Below, one piece after another: positions 1 to 8,933 of a stretch of DNA of 64,000 nt (positions are counted from its first letter, which is position 1; each line of letters starts with the position of its first letter). The stretch lies in NCBI GenBank assembly GCA_944380765.1, contig CALWIO010000005.1, positions 23,218 through 87,217 of the forward strand, written 5' to 3'. The notes under the pieces were generated by a model that worked only from the letters and a program-made list of their open reading frames with translations, did not search any database and was not told the DNA's origin. The stretch comes from an uncultured Clostridia bacterium. GTDB taxonomy: Bacteria > Bacillota > Clostridia > Oscillospirales > Acutalibacteraceae. A program made the translations under genes and the position numbers.

Positions 1-972
1 CACTATGCTCATGTTGACTGCCCCGGCCACGCCGACTATATCAAGAACATGATCACAGGTGCTGCTCAGATGGACGGCGCTATCCTTGTTATCGCTGCCA
101 CCGACGGCCCCATGGCTCAGACAAAAGAGCACCTTCTTCTTGCCCGTCAGGTTGGCGTTCCTTACATCATCGTATTCATGAATAAGGTTGACCAGGTTGA
201 CGACGAAGAGCTTCTTGAGCTTGTTGAAATGGAAATCCGTGAAACTCTTAACGAGTATGAGTTCCCCGGCGACGATATTCCGATAATCAAGGGCTCCGCT
301 CTTAAAGCTCTTGAATCCGACGATCCTAACTCTGACGATGTTAAATGCATCTGGGAGCTTATGGACGCTGTTGACACCTACATTCCCACACCCGACAGAA
401 AGGCCGACCAGCCCTTCCTTATGCCTGTTGAGGATGTATTCACAATCACAGGCCGCGGCACAGTTGCCACCGGCAGAGTTGAGCGCGGACAGCTTAGAAC
501 TTCTGAGGAAGTTGAAATCGTTGGTCTTACCGACGAGAAGAAAAAGACAGTTGTTACCGGTATCGAGATGTTCAGAAAGATTCTTGACTACGCTGAGGCG
601 GGCGACAATATAGGCGCTCTTCTCCGTGGTATTCAAAGAACTGAAATCGAGCGCGGACAGGTTCTTGCGAAACCCGGCACAATTCACCCCCACACCAAGT
701 TCTCAGGTCAGGTTTATGTTCTGACTAAGGACGAGGGCGGCCGTCACACACCTTTCTTCAACAACTATCGTCCCCAGTTCTATTTCAGAACAACTGATGT
801 TACCGGCACAATTTCTCTTCCCGAAGGCGTTGAGATGTGCATGCCCGGCGACAATGTTGTAATGGATGTTGAGCTCATTACTCCCATCGCTATTGAAGAG
901 GGACTTCGTTTTGCTATCCGTGAGGGCGGCAGAACAGTTGGTTCAGGCGTTGTAACAAAGATTAACGAGTAA
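1..972 (+). CDS. tuf: Elongation factor Tu, C-terminal part (5' end outside window)
   Basis: The reading frame is open from the first base and gives 323 residues of translation elongation factor Tu, the GTPase that delivers aminoacyl-tRNA to the ribosome. The visible part starts just before the G3 motif DCPGH and contains the G4 motif NKVD, the GSALKALE switch region, and complete domains II and III ending in VVTKINE. About 75 N-terminal residues (P-loop, effector region) lie upstream of the window. Identity is certain from continuous family similarity. It is followed directly by a strong terminator, so it ends its operon. Confidence 0.98.
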   Translation, partial: HYAHVDCPGHADYIKNMITGAAQMDGAILVIAATDGPMAQTKEHLLLARQVGVPYIIVFMNKVDQVDDEELLELVEMEIRETLNEYEFPGDDIPIIKGSALKALESDDPNSDDVKCIWELMDAVDTYIPTPDRKADQPFLMPVEDVFTITGRGTVATGRVERGQLRTSEEVEIVGLTDEKKKTVVTGIEMFRKILDYAEAGDNIGALLRGIQRTEIERGQVLAKPGTIHPHTKFSGQVYVLTKDEGGRHTPFFNNYRPQFYFRTTDVTGTISLPEGVEMCMPGDNVVMDVELITPIAIEEGLRFAIREGGRTVGSGVVTKINE

Positions 973-985
973 TCTTAGCAAGTTT

Positions 986-1020
986 AAGCTCCTCTATCTT
1001 CGGATAGGGGAGCTTTTTTA
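986..1020 (+). terminator. Rho-independent terminator after tuf
   Basis: A GC-containing stem (AAGCTCCTCTATC pairing with GATAGGGGAGCTT) closes on a TTCG tetraloop and runs into a T tract 14 bases after the tuf stop codon. Confidence 0.93.
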
Positions 1021-1094
1021 AAATCAATATACGCCTTTTTTAACGCCGGATTTAACCCCGGCGGATAAAAAGACATTACCTGAGGAATATTGTA

Positions 1095-1298
1095 ATGGAA
1101 CAAAAGAAAATCGACAGAATAAACAGCCTTGCCTTAAAGGCAAAAACGGTGGGCTTAACGCCGGAGGAAATAACCGAGCAGACAAATCTCAGAAGAGAAT
1201 ATATCGACAGCTTTAAAAAAAGCCTTACCTCTCAGCTTGACAATATGTATATCGTTGACGAAAAGGGCAATAAGGTCAAGGTTAAAAAGAAAAAATAA
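1095..1298 (+). CDS. DUF896 (YnzC-type) small cytosolic protein
   Basis: A 67-residue protein with the DUF896 pattern: an N-terminal helical hairpin (IDRINSLALKAKTVGLTPEE), the LRREYIDSFKKSL segment, and a short lysine-rich tail. Family members are small helical proteins found widely in Firmicutes; Bacillus subtilis YnzC is one. Their molecular role is not established. The start is ATG at 1095 with a GAGG ribosome site nine bases upstream. It stands alone between the tuf terminator and the promoter of the topoisomerase genes. Confidence 0.88.
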   Translation: MEQKKIDRINSLALKAKTVGLTPEEITEQTNLRREYIDSFKKSLTSQLDNMYIVDEKGNKVKVKKKK

Positions 1299-1328
1299 AC
1301 ATATATTGGGAGCAGGACGCTCGGTTGC

Positions 1329-1358
1329 TTGACTTAACCGCTAAATATAGTGTATAAT
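1329..1358 (+). promoter_or_regulatory. Sigma-A type promoter of the topoisomerase operon
   Basis: TTGACT at 1329-1334 and TATAAT at 1353-1358 are separated by 18 bases, 36 bases upstream of the parE-like start codon. A ribosome site AAAGGA follows at 1381. Confidence 0.8.
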
Positions 1359-1394
1359 ATTTTCCGGTTAATTTTCTGAAAAAGGATGTAAAGT

Positions 1395-3380
1395 ATGGCA
1401 AAAAAGGCATCATACGGTAACGAAAGTATTTCTCAGCTCAAAGGCGCCGACAGAGTAAGAAAACGCCCGGCGGTAATATTCGGCTCGGACGGTATAGAGG
1501 GCTGTCAGCACGCCGTTTTTGAAATACTGTCAAACTCAATAGACGAAGCGCGCGAGGGCTACGGCGACAAAATAATTGTCACACGCTATCTCGACGGCAG
1601 CATTGAGGTGCAGGATTTCGGCAGAGGAATACCCGTTGACTATAACAAAAAAGAGGATTGCTACAACTGGGAGCTTGTTTTCTGCGAGCTTTACGCCGGC
1701 GGAAAATACGATACCAACGACGGCGGAAACTACGAGTATTCTCTGGGCCTTAACGGACTCGGACTTTGCGCCACGCAGTACGCTTCCGAATATATGGACG
1801 CCGAAATTCACACCGGCGGCTATAAATATACCCTGCGCTTTGAGCACGGCGAAATAGCCGGAGAAATGGGCAAGGAGCCTTACGGCAAAAAGGATACCGG
1901 TTCAAGAATACGCTGGAAACCCGATTTAAAGGTGTTTACCGACATTAACATTCCCCTTGAATATTATCAGGAAACCATTAAACGCCAGTCGGTAGTCAAC
2001 GCGGGCATAAAGTTTGTGCTTAAAAATCAGGTAACCGGCTCGTCTTTTGAAACTTATGAATATATCTATGAAAATGGAATAACCGACTATGTAAAAGAGG
2101 TCGCCGCCGATACCGAAATGTCGTCGGTGCAGTTCTGGTCAACCGAAAAAACTGGCCGCGACCGTGAGGATATGAAGGATTACCGGGTTAAAATTACCGC
2201 GGCGCTGTGCTTTTCCAATAAAGTTCAGTTAAAGGAGTATTACCACAATTCCAGCTTCCTCGAACACGGAGGAGCGCCCGAAAAGGCGTTCAGAAGCGCT
2301 TTTGTATCGCAGATAGACAGTTACCTTAAACAAAACGGAAAATACCTTAAAAGCGATTCCAAAATCAATTATCAGGATATTGAGGACTGCCTTATACTTG
2401 TAGTTTCATCGTTTTCTACACAGACCTCCTATGAAAATCAGACCAAAAAAGCGATTACCAATAAGTTTATTCAGGAAGCTATGACGGAGTTCTTCCGCAG
2501 GCAGCTTGAAATTTATTTTATTGAGAATAAGCTGGACGCCGATAAAATCACAAACCAGATTCTTATAAATATGCGTTCGAGAATCAAGGCGGAAAGCACA
2601 AGAATAAATATAAAGAAAACCCTGCAATCGGGCAGCGATATGACTTCAAGAGTGGAAAAGTTCGTTGACTGCCGCAGTAAAGATGTAAACGAGCGCGAGA
2701 TATTCATAGTTGAGGGCGATTCGGCTCTCGGCGCGTGCAAGCAGGCGCGCGACTCGCAGTTTCAGGCGATTATTCCCGTAAGGGGCAAAATTCTCAACTG
2801 CCTGAAAAGCGAATACGATAAAATTTTCAAAAGCGATATTATAGTCGATTTGGTAAAAGTGCTCGGCTGCGGAGTAGAGGTAAACTCAAAGTCCAACAAG
2901 GAAATTTCCCTGTTTAACCTTGATAACCTCAGATGGAACAAGGTCATAATCTGTACCGACGCCGACTATGACGGCTTCCAGATAAGAACGCTTATTCTTA
3001 CCATGATATACAGGCTTATGCCCTCTATTATAAAGGAGGGAAAGGTGTATATCGCCGAATCGCCGCTTTATGAAATCCGTTCTAAGGACGAAACCTATTT
3101 CTGCTATACCGAAAAGGAAAAAACCGATGTGCTCTCTGCTCTCGGCGATTCAAAATATACAATCCAGCGCTCAAAGGGACTCGGTGAAAATGACGCGGAT
3201 ATGATGTGGCTTACCACAATGAACCCGAAAACCCGCAGGCTTATTAAAATCGAGCCGGACTTTGACCCGCAGGCGGTCGAGGATAAATTCGAGCTGTTTT
3301 TGGGCAATAACCTGCAAGGCAGAAAAGACTATATTGCCGAAAACGGGTATCAGTATATTGATATGGCGGATATTTCGTAA
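1395..3380 (+). CDS. Type II topoisomerase B subunit (ParE/GyrB family, divergent)
   Basis: A 661-residue ATPase subunit of a type IIA DNA topoisomerase. Visible in order: a GHKL ATPase domain with EILSNSIDEA, DFGRGIPV and the ATP-lid GLNGLGLCATQYAS; the transducer domain; and a C-terminal TOPRIM domain with FIVEGDSALG, the metal motif DADYDG and the switch lysine in SKGLGENDA. Several normally fixed positions are changed (DADYDG for DADVDG; SALG for SAGG). It is translationally linked to the A-subunit gene 14 bases downstream, so the pair forms a heterotetramer. Divergence and the partner's features favour topoisomerase IV or a second gyrase-like enzyme over the housekeeping gyrase; the exact name is uncertain. 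Confidence 0.92.
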   Translation: MAKKASYGNESISQLKGADRVRKRPAVIFGSDGIEGCQHAVFEILSNSIDEAREGYGDKIIVTRYLDGSIEVQDFGRGIPVDYNKKEDCYNWELVFCELYAGGKYDTNDGGNYEYSLGLNGLGLCATQYASEYMDAEIHTGGYKYTLRFEHGEIAGEMGKEPYGKKDTGSRIRWKPDLKVFTDINIPLEYYQETIKRQSVVNAGIKFVLKNQVTGSSFETYEYIYENGITDYVKEVAADTEMSSVQFWSTEKTGRDREDMKDYRVKITAALCFSNKVQLKEYYHNSSFLEHGGAPEKAFRSAFVSQIDSYLKQNGKYLKSDSKINYQDIEDCLILVVSSFSTQTSYENQTKKAITNKFIQEAMTEFFRRQLEIYFIENKLDADKITNQILINMRSRIKAESTRINIKKTLQSGSDMTSRVEKFVDCRSKDVNEREIFIVEGDSALGACKQARDSQFQAIIPVRGKILNCLKSEYDKIFKSDIIVDLVKVLGCGVEVNSKSNKEISLFNLDNLRWNKVIICTDADYDGFQIRTLILTMIYRLMPSIIKEGKVYIAESPLYEIRSKDETYFCYTEKEKTDVLSALGDSKYTIQRSKGLGENDADMMWLTTMNPKTRRLIKIEPDFDPQAVEDKFELFLGNNLQGRKDYIAENGYQYIDMADIS

Positions 3381-3394
3381 GGGGAGGCGTGAAA

Positions 3395-5638
3395 ATGGCA
3401 AGAAAAAAGAAAAGAGAAGCCGAAGCCGCTGTCAGCGAGGAGGAGCTTAACGCTCACATACTCGGCGCGGGCGAGGTAGTAAATCAGTATATCACCGAAA
3501 CGCTTGAAGTAAACTATATGCCCTACGCCATGAGCGTAATTATGTCTCGCGCCATACCCGAGATTGACGGCTTTAAGCCCTCGCACAGAAAACTGCTTTA
3601 TACCATGTATAAAATGGGGCTTTTAAACGGCGCGAAAATTAAATGTGCTAACATAGTGGGCAGAACCATGCAGCTCAACCCCCACGGCGACGCCGCCATA
3701 TACGAAACGCTTGTGCGTCTCTCGCGCGGAAACGAGAGCCTTCTGCACCCGTATATCGACTCAAAGGGCAACTTCGGAAAAGCCTATTCAAAGAATATGG
3801 TGTTTGCCGCCTCCCGTTATACCGAGGCTAAGCTGGATGCTATTGCAGCGGAGCTTTTCAGGGATATTGACAAGGATACCGTGGATTTTGTGGATAACTA
3901 TGACGCCACAATGAAAGAACCCGTGCTTTTCCCCGTAACATTCCCGTCAGTGCTTGTAAACGCCAATTCGGGTATAGCCGTCGGAATGGCTTCGTCTATC
4001 TGTTCCTTTAATTTAAGGGAAGTCTGCGAAACTGCCATCGGGCTTATCAAGGACCCGGATTTTGATGTTTCGCAAACATTGAAAGCGCCCGATTTCATCG
4101 GCGGAGGCAGCATAATTTATGACCGCGCGGCTATCGAGGAAATTTACCGCACGGGGCGCGGCGGCTTTAAGGTAAGGGCAAAATGCAGCTATGACAAGGC
4201 TAATAACTGTATTGATGTTACCGAAATCCCGCCTACAACTACGGCGGAAGCCATAATTGATAAAATCATTGAAAAGGTAAAGGCAAATTCCCTGCGCGAA
4301 ATCAGTGATGTCCGCGACGAAACCGACAAAAAGGGACTTAAAATAACAATCGACTTAAAAAGGGGAACAGACCCCGAAAAGCTTATTCAGAAGCTTTACA
4401 GAATGACTCCCCTTGAAGACACTTTTTCGTGCAATTTCAATGTGCTTATTGCCGGCGTGCCGAGGGTGCTGGGCGTGTCCGAGCTTCTTCTTGAATGGAT
4501 AGCGTTCAGAACCGAGTGCGTAAACCGCAGGGTGTATTTTGACCTTACAAAAGCAAAGGAAAAACTTCACCTTTTGCTTGGACTTCAAAAAATCCTTCTC
4601 GATATTGATAAGGCAATTAAAATAATACGCGGAACCGAACAGGAGCAGGAAGTCGTGCCGAATTTGATGATAGGCTTCGGAATTGATAAAACGCAGGCGG
4701 AATATGTGGCTGAAATAAAACTGCGCCACTTAAACCGCGAGTATATCCTCAAAAGAACCGCCGATGTGGACGAGCTTAAAAAACAGATTGAGGATATGGA
4801 GGATATTCTTTCAAGCAAGGCGAGAGTAAAGAAGATAATTGTCGGCGAGCTTCAGGAGGTTGCCGAAAAATACGGTAAAGACCGCTGTTCGCAGATTATC
4901 TATGCCGGCGAGCTTGAACAGGAAGAAGAAACCATAGACGAGGTCGAGGACTATCCCGTTACGCTTTTCTTTACAAAAGAGGGATATTTCAAAAAAATCA
5001 CGCCTTTGTCGCTTCGTATGAGCGGCGAGCAGAAGTTAAAGGAAGACGACGAGATAATTTCAGTCACCGAAACCTCAAACAGTACGGAGCTTCTGTTCTT
5101 TACCGATAAATGTCAGGTGTATAAATCCAGAGCCGCCGATTTTGACGATACAAAGGCGAGCGTGCTCGGCGACTTTGTGGCTTCAAAGCTGTCAATGGAC
5201 GAGGGCGAAAACGCCGTTTCAATGGTGCCTTTAAAGGAGTACAGGGGCTATATGCTGTTTTTCTTTGAAAACGGCAAGGTGGCAAAGGTGGATATTACAG
5301 CCTATGAAACCAAAACAAACCGCAAAAAGCTCATTAAGGCGTATTCCGATAAAAGCCCTCTTGTAAAAGCCGTGTATGTAAGCGAGGATAAGGAACTGCT
5401 TATACATTCCACCGCGGGCAGGTATCTGCTTTTCAATACGGGCGCCGTAGCTTCCAAAACCACAAAGGACAGTCAGGGCGTAAGCGTGATGACCTTGAAA
5501 AAAGGACACCGCGTTGACAGCGTTGAGGAATACGCAGAGGGCCGTTTTGTGAAGCCCGCCAGATACAGAACAAAAAATCTGCCTGCCGCGGGAGCCGTGC
5601 TCAGCGCCGAGGACCAGGGCGAGCAGCTTACACTGTAA
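3395..5638 (+). CDS. Type II topoisomerase A subunit (ParC/GyrA family, divergent)
   Basis: A 747-residue DNA cleavage subunit. The winged-helix domain holds the catalytic arginine-tyrosine pair (SRYTE, Tyr about 142). A coiled-coil tower follows (residues about 330-490), then a C-terminal beta-pinwheel (about 510-730). The quinolone pocket reads PHGDAAIYE, with Ala100 and Glu104 at the positions of E. coli GyrA Ser83 and Asp87. No QRRGGRG GyrA box is seen in the pinwheel, which argues for decatenase (topoisomerase IV-like) activity rather than supercoiling. I place the start at ATG 3395, because GGGGAGG at 3381-3387 is seven bases upstream; a GTG at 3389 is too close to it. It forms an operon with the preceding B subunit. 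Confidence 0.92.
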   Translation: MARKKKREAEAAVSEEELNAHILGAGEVVNQYITETLEVNYMPYAMSVIMSRAIPEIDGFKPSHRKLLYTMYKMGLLNGAKIKCANIVGRTMQLNPHGDAAIYETLVRLSRGNESLLHPYIDSKGNFGKAYSKNMVFAASRYTEAKLDAIAAELFRDIDKDTVDFVDNYDATMKEPVLFPVTFPSVLVNANSGIAVGMASSICSFNLREVCETAIGLIKDPDFDVSQTLKAPDFIGGGSIIYDRAAIEEIYRTGRGGFKVRAKCSYDKANNCIDVTEIPPTTTAEAIIDKIIEKVKANSLREISDVRDETDKKGLKITIDLKRGTDPEKLIQKLYRMTPLEDTFSCNFNVLIAGVPRVLGVSELLLEWIAFRTECVNRRVYFDLTKAKEKLHLLLGLQKILLDIDKAIKIIRGTEQEQEVVPNLMIGFGIDKTQAEYVAEIKLRHLNREYILKRTADVDELKKQIEDMEDILSSKARVKKIIVGELQEVAEKYGKDRCSQIIYAGELEQEEETIDEVEDYPVTLFFTKEGYFKKITPLSLRMSGEQKLKEDDEIISVTETSNSTELLFFTDKCQVYKSRAADFDDTKASVLGDFVASKLSMDEGENAVSMVPLKEYRGYMLFFFENGKVAKVDITAYETKTNRKKLIKAYSDKSPLVKAVYVSEDKELLIHSTAGRYLLFNTGAVASKTTKDSQGVSVMTLKKGHRVDSVEEYAEGRFVKPARYRTKNLPAAGAVLSAEDQGEQLTL

Positions 5639-5647
5639 ATGAAAAAA

Positions 5648-5667
5648 CCGGCTGCGAAAGCAGCCGG
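5648..5667. terminator. Strong hairpin after parC-like gene, better oriented for the minus strand
   Basis: CCGGCTGC and GCAGCCGG flank a GAAA tetraloop, nine bases after the stop codon. The A tract precedes the stem (5641-5647) and no T tract follows. It therefore resembles a terminator for leftward transcription, or a transcript-end stabiliser for the plus strand. Confidence 0.6.
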
Positions 5668-5714
5668 TGCAGACAGTGAATGCAAACGCAAAAATGTTTT
5701 TCTTTCTGTCTGCA
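5668..5714. repeat. Nine-base inverted repeat abutting the hairpin
   Basis: TGCAGACAG (5668-5676) and CTGTCTGCA (5706-5714) are perfect inverted copies around a 29-base AT-rich interior. The first arm begins immediately where the preceding tetraloop hairpin ends, so the two would stack in RNA. Confidence 0.6.
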
Positions 5715-5781
5715 TAAATAGTGTGCGCGTAACCGCCGTCTCAATTCATTGAAAAAAATGGTACTTTTTCTAAAAAAAGAC

Positions 5782-5810
5782 TTGCATTTTTTATCGTACT
5801 GTGATAGAAT
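5782..5810 (+). promoter_or_regulatory. Extended -10 promoter of secG
   Basis: TTGCAT at 5782-5787 and TAGAAT at 5805-5810 are 17 bases apart, and TG precedes the -10 box by one base. It lies 40 bases upstream of the secG start codon. Confidence 0.75.
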
Positions 5811-5850
5811 AGCAAGGCTGTTAAATATATAAGGTTTGGAGGTACGAGAA

Positions 5851-6105
5851 ATGCCACTGTATCAGATAGCTTTCAGCGTGGTTCTTATTATATTGGCGCT
5901 TGCAATTATCGTTCTTGTTCTTATGCAGGAAAGTAATCAGCAGGGACTTTCGGGGGCAATTTCCGGCGGTTCTTCCGAATCCTTCTTTGGCAAGAACAAA
6001 AGCAGAACCGACGAAGCTAAAAAAGCTTTCGCGACTAAAATTGTTGCCGCCGTGTTCTTCATTCTTGCTCTTGCGGCGTCATTCGTTATTGTTTTTGTTA
6101 AATAA
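5851..6105 (+). CDS. secG: Preprotein translocase subunit SecG
   Basis: An 84-residue protein with two membrane segments (about 5-25 and 63-82) joined by a Gly/Ser-rich loop containing GLSGAISGGSS and the ESFFGKNKSRT motif typical of SecG. It is the accessory subunit of the SecYEG channel and speeds protein export. The start is ATG 5851 with GGAGG at 5838-5842, rather than an in-frame TTG at 5836 that lies before that site. It has its own promoter, and tRNA-Lys follows 27 bases after its stop codon. Confidence 0.95.
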   Translation: MPLYQIAFSVVLIILALAIIVLVLMQESNQQGLSGAISGGSSESFFGKNKSRTDEAKKAFATKIVAAVFFILALAASFVIVFVK

Positions 6106-6132
6106 AAACCCCCGGCTTGTCCGGGAAAATAT

Positions 6133-6208
6133 GATCCACTAGCTCAGTCGGCAGAGCACTTGACTTTTAATCAAGGTGTCCGGAGTTCGAATCTCCGGTG
6201 GATCACCA
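6133..6208 (+). tRNA. tRNA-Lys (anticodon UUU)
   Basis: A full cloverleaf with acceptor arms GATCCAC/GTGGATC, anticodon stem CTTGA/TCAAG around CTTTTAA, T arm GTTCGAAT and an encoded CCA end (6206-6208). The loop gives anticodon TTT, for lysine. Confidence 0.97.
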
Positions 6209-6231
6209 GCGGCAGTGCCGCAGACAAATCG

Positions 6232-6262
6232 CGCACCTCACTTGTGGGGTGCGTTTGGTTTT
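6232..6262 (+). terminator. Terminator after tRNA-Lys
   Basis: The stem CGCACCTCA/TGGGGTGCG (one wobble pair) with a CTTG loop runs into TTTGGTTTT, downstream of the tRNA. Confidence 0.8.
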
Positions 6263-6300
6263 ATGCCCGCCTTTAAGTAACATCTTTTTCGTACCACACA

Positions 6301-6340
6301 AACAAAAACCCGAACGCTTTGCGTTCGGGTTTTTGTTTGC
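6301..6340. terminator. Bidirectional terminator hairpin
   Basis: Perfect 17-base arms around a TTT loop (6301-6317 with 6321-6337; core CCCGAACGC/GCGTTCGGG) carry A and T tracts on both sides, so either strand could terminate here. It insulates the tRNA from the downstream oxidoreductase gene. Confidence 0.88.
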
Positions 6341-6400
6341 CCTTTTCAGCCGTTTCGTTTAATAAAATCAAAAAAGGTTAGAATAAAACAGGGTGATATT

Positions 6401-7699
6401 ATGCTTTCTGTCTGGTCAGATAACAGCAATTTTCAAAAAAGAGAACCTTTAAAAGGCGAAAAAAGAACTCAGGTGCTTGTAATCGGCGGAGGAGCAGCAG
6501 GTATTTTGTGCGCCGAAGAGCTTAAAAGCCGCGGCGCCGACTGTATCCTTGCGGAAGCCGACAGACTGTGCAAAGGAGTTACGCAGAACACAACGGCAAA
6601 AATTACGGCTCAGCACGGCTTTATTTATGACAGTATTATAAAAAAGAAAGGCTGTGAGCAGGCAAAAATGTATTTTGAGGCAAACGAAAACGCGGTAAAA
6701 AAATACCGGGAGCTTTGCCGAGGTATCGACTGCGATTTTGAAGACGGGGACAACGCGGTATACACGCTTACCGACGCGCGAAAAGCGGAAAAAGAGCTTG
6801 ACGCGCTGTTAAGGCTCGGCGCTGACGCCGAGTTTAACTCCTCGCTTCCTATTCCCGTTAAGATACAGGGCGCTGTGCGATTAAAAAATCAGGCTCAGTT
6901 CAACCCTTTGAAATTCTTTTCGGAAATCTCGAAAAATATTGAATGCTATGAGCATACCAAAATCTTTGAAATCAGGCAGAATACCGCCTTTTTTGCGGGC
7001 GGAAGCATTCATGCGGAGCATATAGTAATCGCCACGCATTTTCCCTTTATCAATAAGTACGGCGGATATTTCGCTAAGCTTTATCAGGAGCGCTCCTATG
7101 CCGTTTACTTTGAGAACGGGCCAAAACTTGACGGAATGTATATTGACGAGGCGGCAGGGGGCCTGTCTTTCAGAAACTATAAGGACGGCATAATAGTCGG
7201 CGGAGGAGCTCACCGAACGGGAAAGCCGGGAGAGGGCTGGACTGCGGTCAAGAATTTTGCCGCCGAAAAATTACCCGGCTGCCGTGAGAAATACCGGTGG
7301 GCAGCGCAGGACTGTATGAGCCTTGACAAAATACCGTATATCGGCAAATATTCAAAAAGAACAGGTAACCTTTACGCGGTTACGGGCTTTAATAAGTGGG
7401 GTATGACTTCGTCAATGGCAGCCGCCGGAATTATAAGCGATATGATATTCTCAAAAAATAACGACTACGCCGAAGCGTTTTCTCCCTCTCGCAGTATCTT
7501 CACCTTGCAGCTTGCCGTCAACGCCGCCGAAACCGCCGCGGGACTTATGAGCCTATCAAAAAAGCGCTGCCCGCATCTGGGCTGCGCTTTAAAATGGAAT
7601 AACGCCGAGCATAGCTGGGACTGCCCCTGCCACGGGTCCCGCTTCACCGAAACGGGCAAGCTGATAGAAAATCCCGCCACCGACGATTTGAAAAACTAA
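6401..7699 (+). CDS. FAD-dependent oxidoreductase with C-terminal Rieske domain
   Basis: A 432-residue cytosolic flavoprotein. The N terminus has a dinucleotide fold (VIGGGAAGILCAEEL), followed by a DadA/DAO-like substrate domain (TTAKITAQHGF; GGAHRTGK; ITGFNKWGM-like VTGFNKWGM). The last 50 residues carry a Rieske [2Fe-2S] centre: CPHLGC and CPCHGS give the Cys-His and Cys-His ligands. The same architecture occurs in Bacillus YhfW. Family members are thought to couple flavin oxidation of an amine-like substrate to the iron-sulfur centre, but the substrate is unknown. The tail is short, ending soon after the second ligand pair. It converges with the next gene, with only four bases between the stop codons. 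Confidence 0.88.
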   Translation: MLSVWSDNSNFQKREPLKGEKRTQVLVIGGGAAGILCAEELKSRGADCILAEADRLCKGVTQNTTAKITAQHGFIYDSIIKKKGCEQAKMYFEANENAVKKYRELCRGIDCDFEDGDNAVYTLTDARKAEKELDALLRLGADAEFNSSLPIPVKIQGAVRLKNQAQFNPLKFFSEISKNIECYEHTKIFEIRQNTAFFAGGSIHAEHIVIATHFPFINKYGGYFAKLYQERSYAVYFENGPKLDGMYIDEAAGGLSFRNYKDGIIVGGGAHRTGKPGEGWTAVKNFAAEKLPGCREKYRWAAQDCMSLDKIPYIGKYSKRTGNLYAVTGFNKWGMTSSMAAAGIISDMIFSKNNDYAEAFSPSRSIFTLQLAVNAAETAAGLMSLSKKRCPHLGCALKWNNAEHSWDCPCHGSRFTETGKLIENPATDDLKN

Positions 7700-7703
7700 G
7701 AAT

Positions 7704-8753
7704 TTATACTCCCTGCTCGGTTAAGAAGTCACGCTTCATGGCGCATTCTTCAAGAAAAGAACAGGCAGTGTCCATAACCGTAAGGTCCTCTTTTGTGATA
7801 AGCGAATAGTCAATGGAACGGTATATCTCATAGGCCTGCGGACTGTCGGCGGGCAGAGCGGATATTTTCGCGAAAATATCGTTAAGATACTGCTCCGCTT
7901 CTTTGGCAAGATAAACATTGTGACATTTGCTCTCGTAAAGCACGGTGCGCGAGTTGGGGTTAGAGGCTATTCTGGCTTTCAGGCCGACCGGACTGTTCTG
8001 CAACAAAACGGTCATATCGTTGCCGCCGTGCATTATAAGAGTAGGTATCGAGTTGGAAGCGATAGTGTCGCAGGATTTTAAAACTCCGGTTTTTCCGAAT
8101 TTTATCAGATTAACTATATCGATAAACGGGCTGAAAAATCCCAAGTTAATTTTTGTCTTTGCGTAAGCCGTGTCTTTAATAAGAGCGTTGACCGAGTCAA
8201 AGGGCGAAAAGGCGAGAATGCCCTTAATGTCGCTGTCGCCGCAAAGGTAGGCGGCGTTGCATACGCAGTAGCCGCCCCAGGAATGACCGGCAAGCAGCAG
8301 CGGCAGTTCGTTTATGTCGCTTCTTGATTTCGCGAAGTCAACGGCGTGCTTCAAGTCTATTATACCCTGCGCGAAACCGTAGAGCTTTTTGCCCTCGGAA
8401 GAGCAGGTGCCCGTGTTGTCGTATGCCAGAACGGCAAAGCCCTTCTGAGCGAAATAGTTTATTTCCGTAGTGTAGCTTAAATGACCGGCGCCCATTCCGT
8501 GAGAAAAAATTATAAGTCCCTTGTATCTGTCGGTTTTGGCTCCGGTGTATATAAACCCGTTGAGCGTCTGACCCCGGTTGGATTTAAAGCTTACTGGCAG
8601 AGCGTTCAGATTGTCAAAATTCTTGGCTTTAAGGTATTTTAAATTCTCGTTTCCCTCGCACCTTTTGCCGAATCCGGCGCTTCTGAGAATAAGCGCGGCG
8701 GCAATCAGCAGAAGAGCAATAACAAGTATCACAGCCAAAATAATAATCAGCAA
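7704..8753 (-). CDS. Membrane-anchored alpha/beta hydrolase
   Basis: A 349-residue protein with an N-terminal membrane segment (residues 1-24) and an alpha/beta hydrolase fold. The fold shows the oxyanion region FSHGMGAGH, nucleophile elbow GHSWGG, acid in MHGGNDMTV and a catalytic His in SKCHNVYL. It resembles BAAT/Hydrolase_4-type esterases; the substrate is unknown. The start appears to be TTG at 8753, ten bases from an AAAGGAG site (8764-8770). An ATG at 8763 is nearer the site but is out of frame and would encode only a shadow peptide. It is transcribed away from the XRE regulator gene. Confidence 0.8.
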   Translation of the reverse strand: MLIIILAVILVIALLLIAAALILRSAGFGKRCEGNENLKYLKAKNFDNLNALPVSFKSNRGQTLNGFIYTGAKTDRYKGLIIFSHGMGAGHLSYTTEINYFAQKGFAVLAYDNTGTCSSEGKKLYGFAQGIIDLKHAVDFAKSRSDINELPLLLAGHSWGGYCVCNAAYLCGDSDIKGILAFSPFDSVNALIKDTAYAKTKINLGFFSPFIDIVNLIKFGKTGVLKSCDTIASNSIPTLIMHGGNDMTVLLQNSPVGLKARIASNPNSRTVLYESKCHNVYLAKEAEQYLNDIFAKISALPADSPQAYEIYRSIDYSLITKEDLTVMDTACSFLEECAMKRDFLTEQGV

Positions 8754-8873
8754 ACAGAATCATCTCCTTTAAAAAAGAGCGCGGATTAAATTTGTAAATA
8801 TTTTTATCATTTATAAGTATTATATCATAAAATCACGGATTTTGCCATACCCTATATATTTTTAAAAAGCGTA

Positions 8874-8902
8874 TTGTTTTAGAACCGCTTTTGTTGTATA
8901 AT
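8874..8902 (+). promoter_or_regulatory. Promoter of the XRE regulator gene
   Basis: TTGTTT (8874-8879) and a perfect TATAAT (8897-8902) are 17 bases apart. The 180-base region between the divergent hydrolase and regulator genes is otherwise AT-rich, with no clear leftward promoter that I could fix. Confidence 0.65.
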
Positions 8903-8933
8903 TGTTGCAGATTAAGTGGAAAAGGGTGTTGAA

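Noticed and set aside
3389..3394. GTG start for the parC-like gene
   Set aside because: It is one base from the GGGGAGG site; ATG 3395 has proper spacing.
8754..8763. ATG at 8763 as start of the hydrolase
   Set aside because: Better placed to the ribosome site than TTG 8753 but out of frame with the hydrolase.
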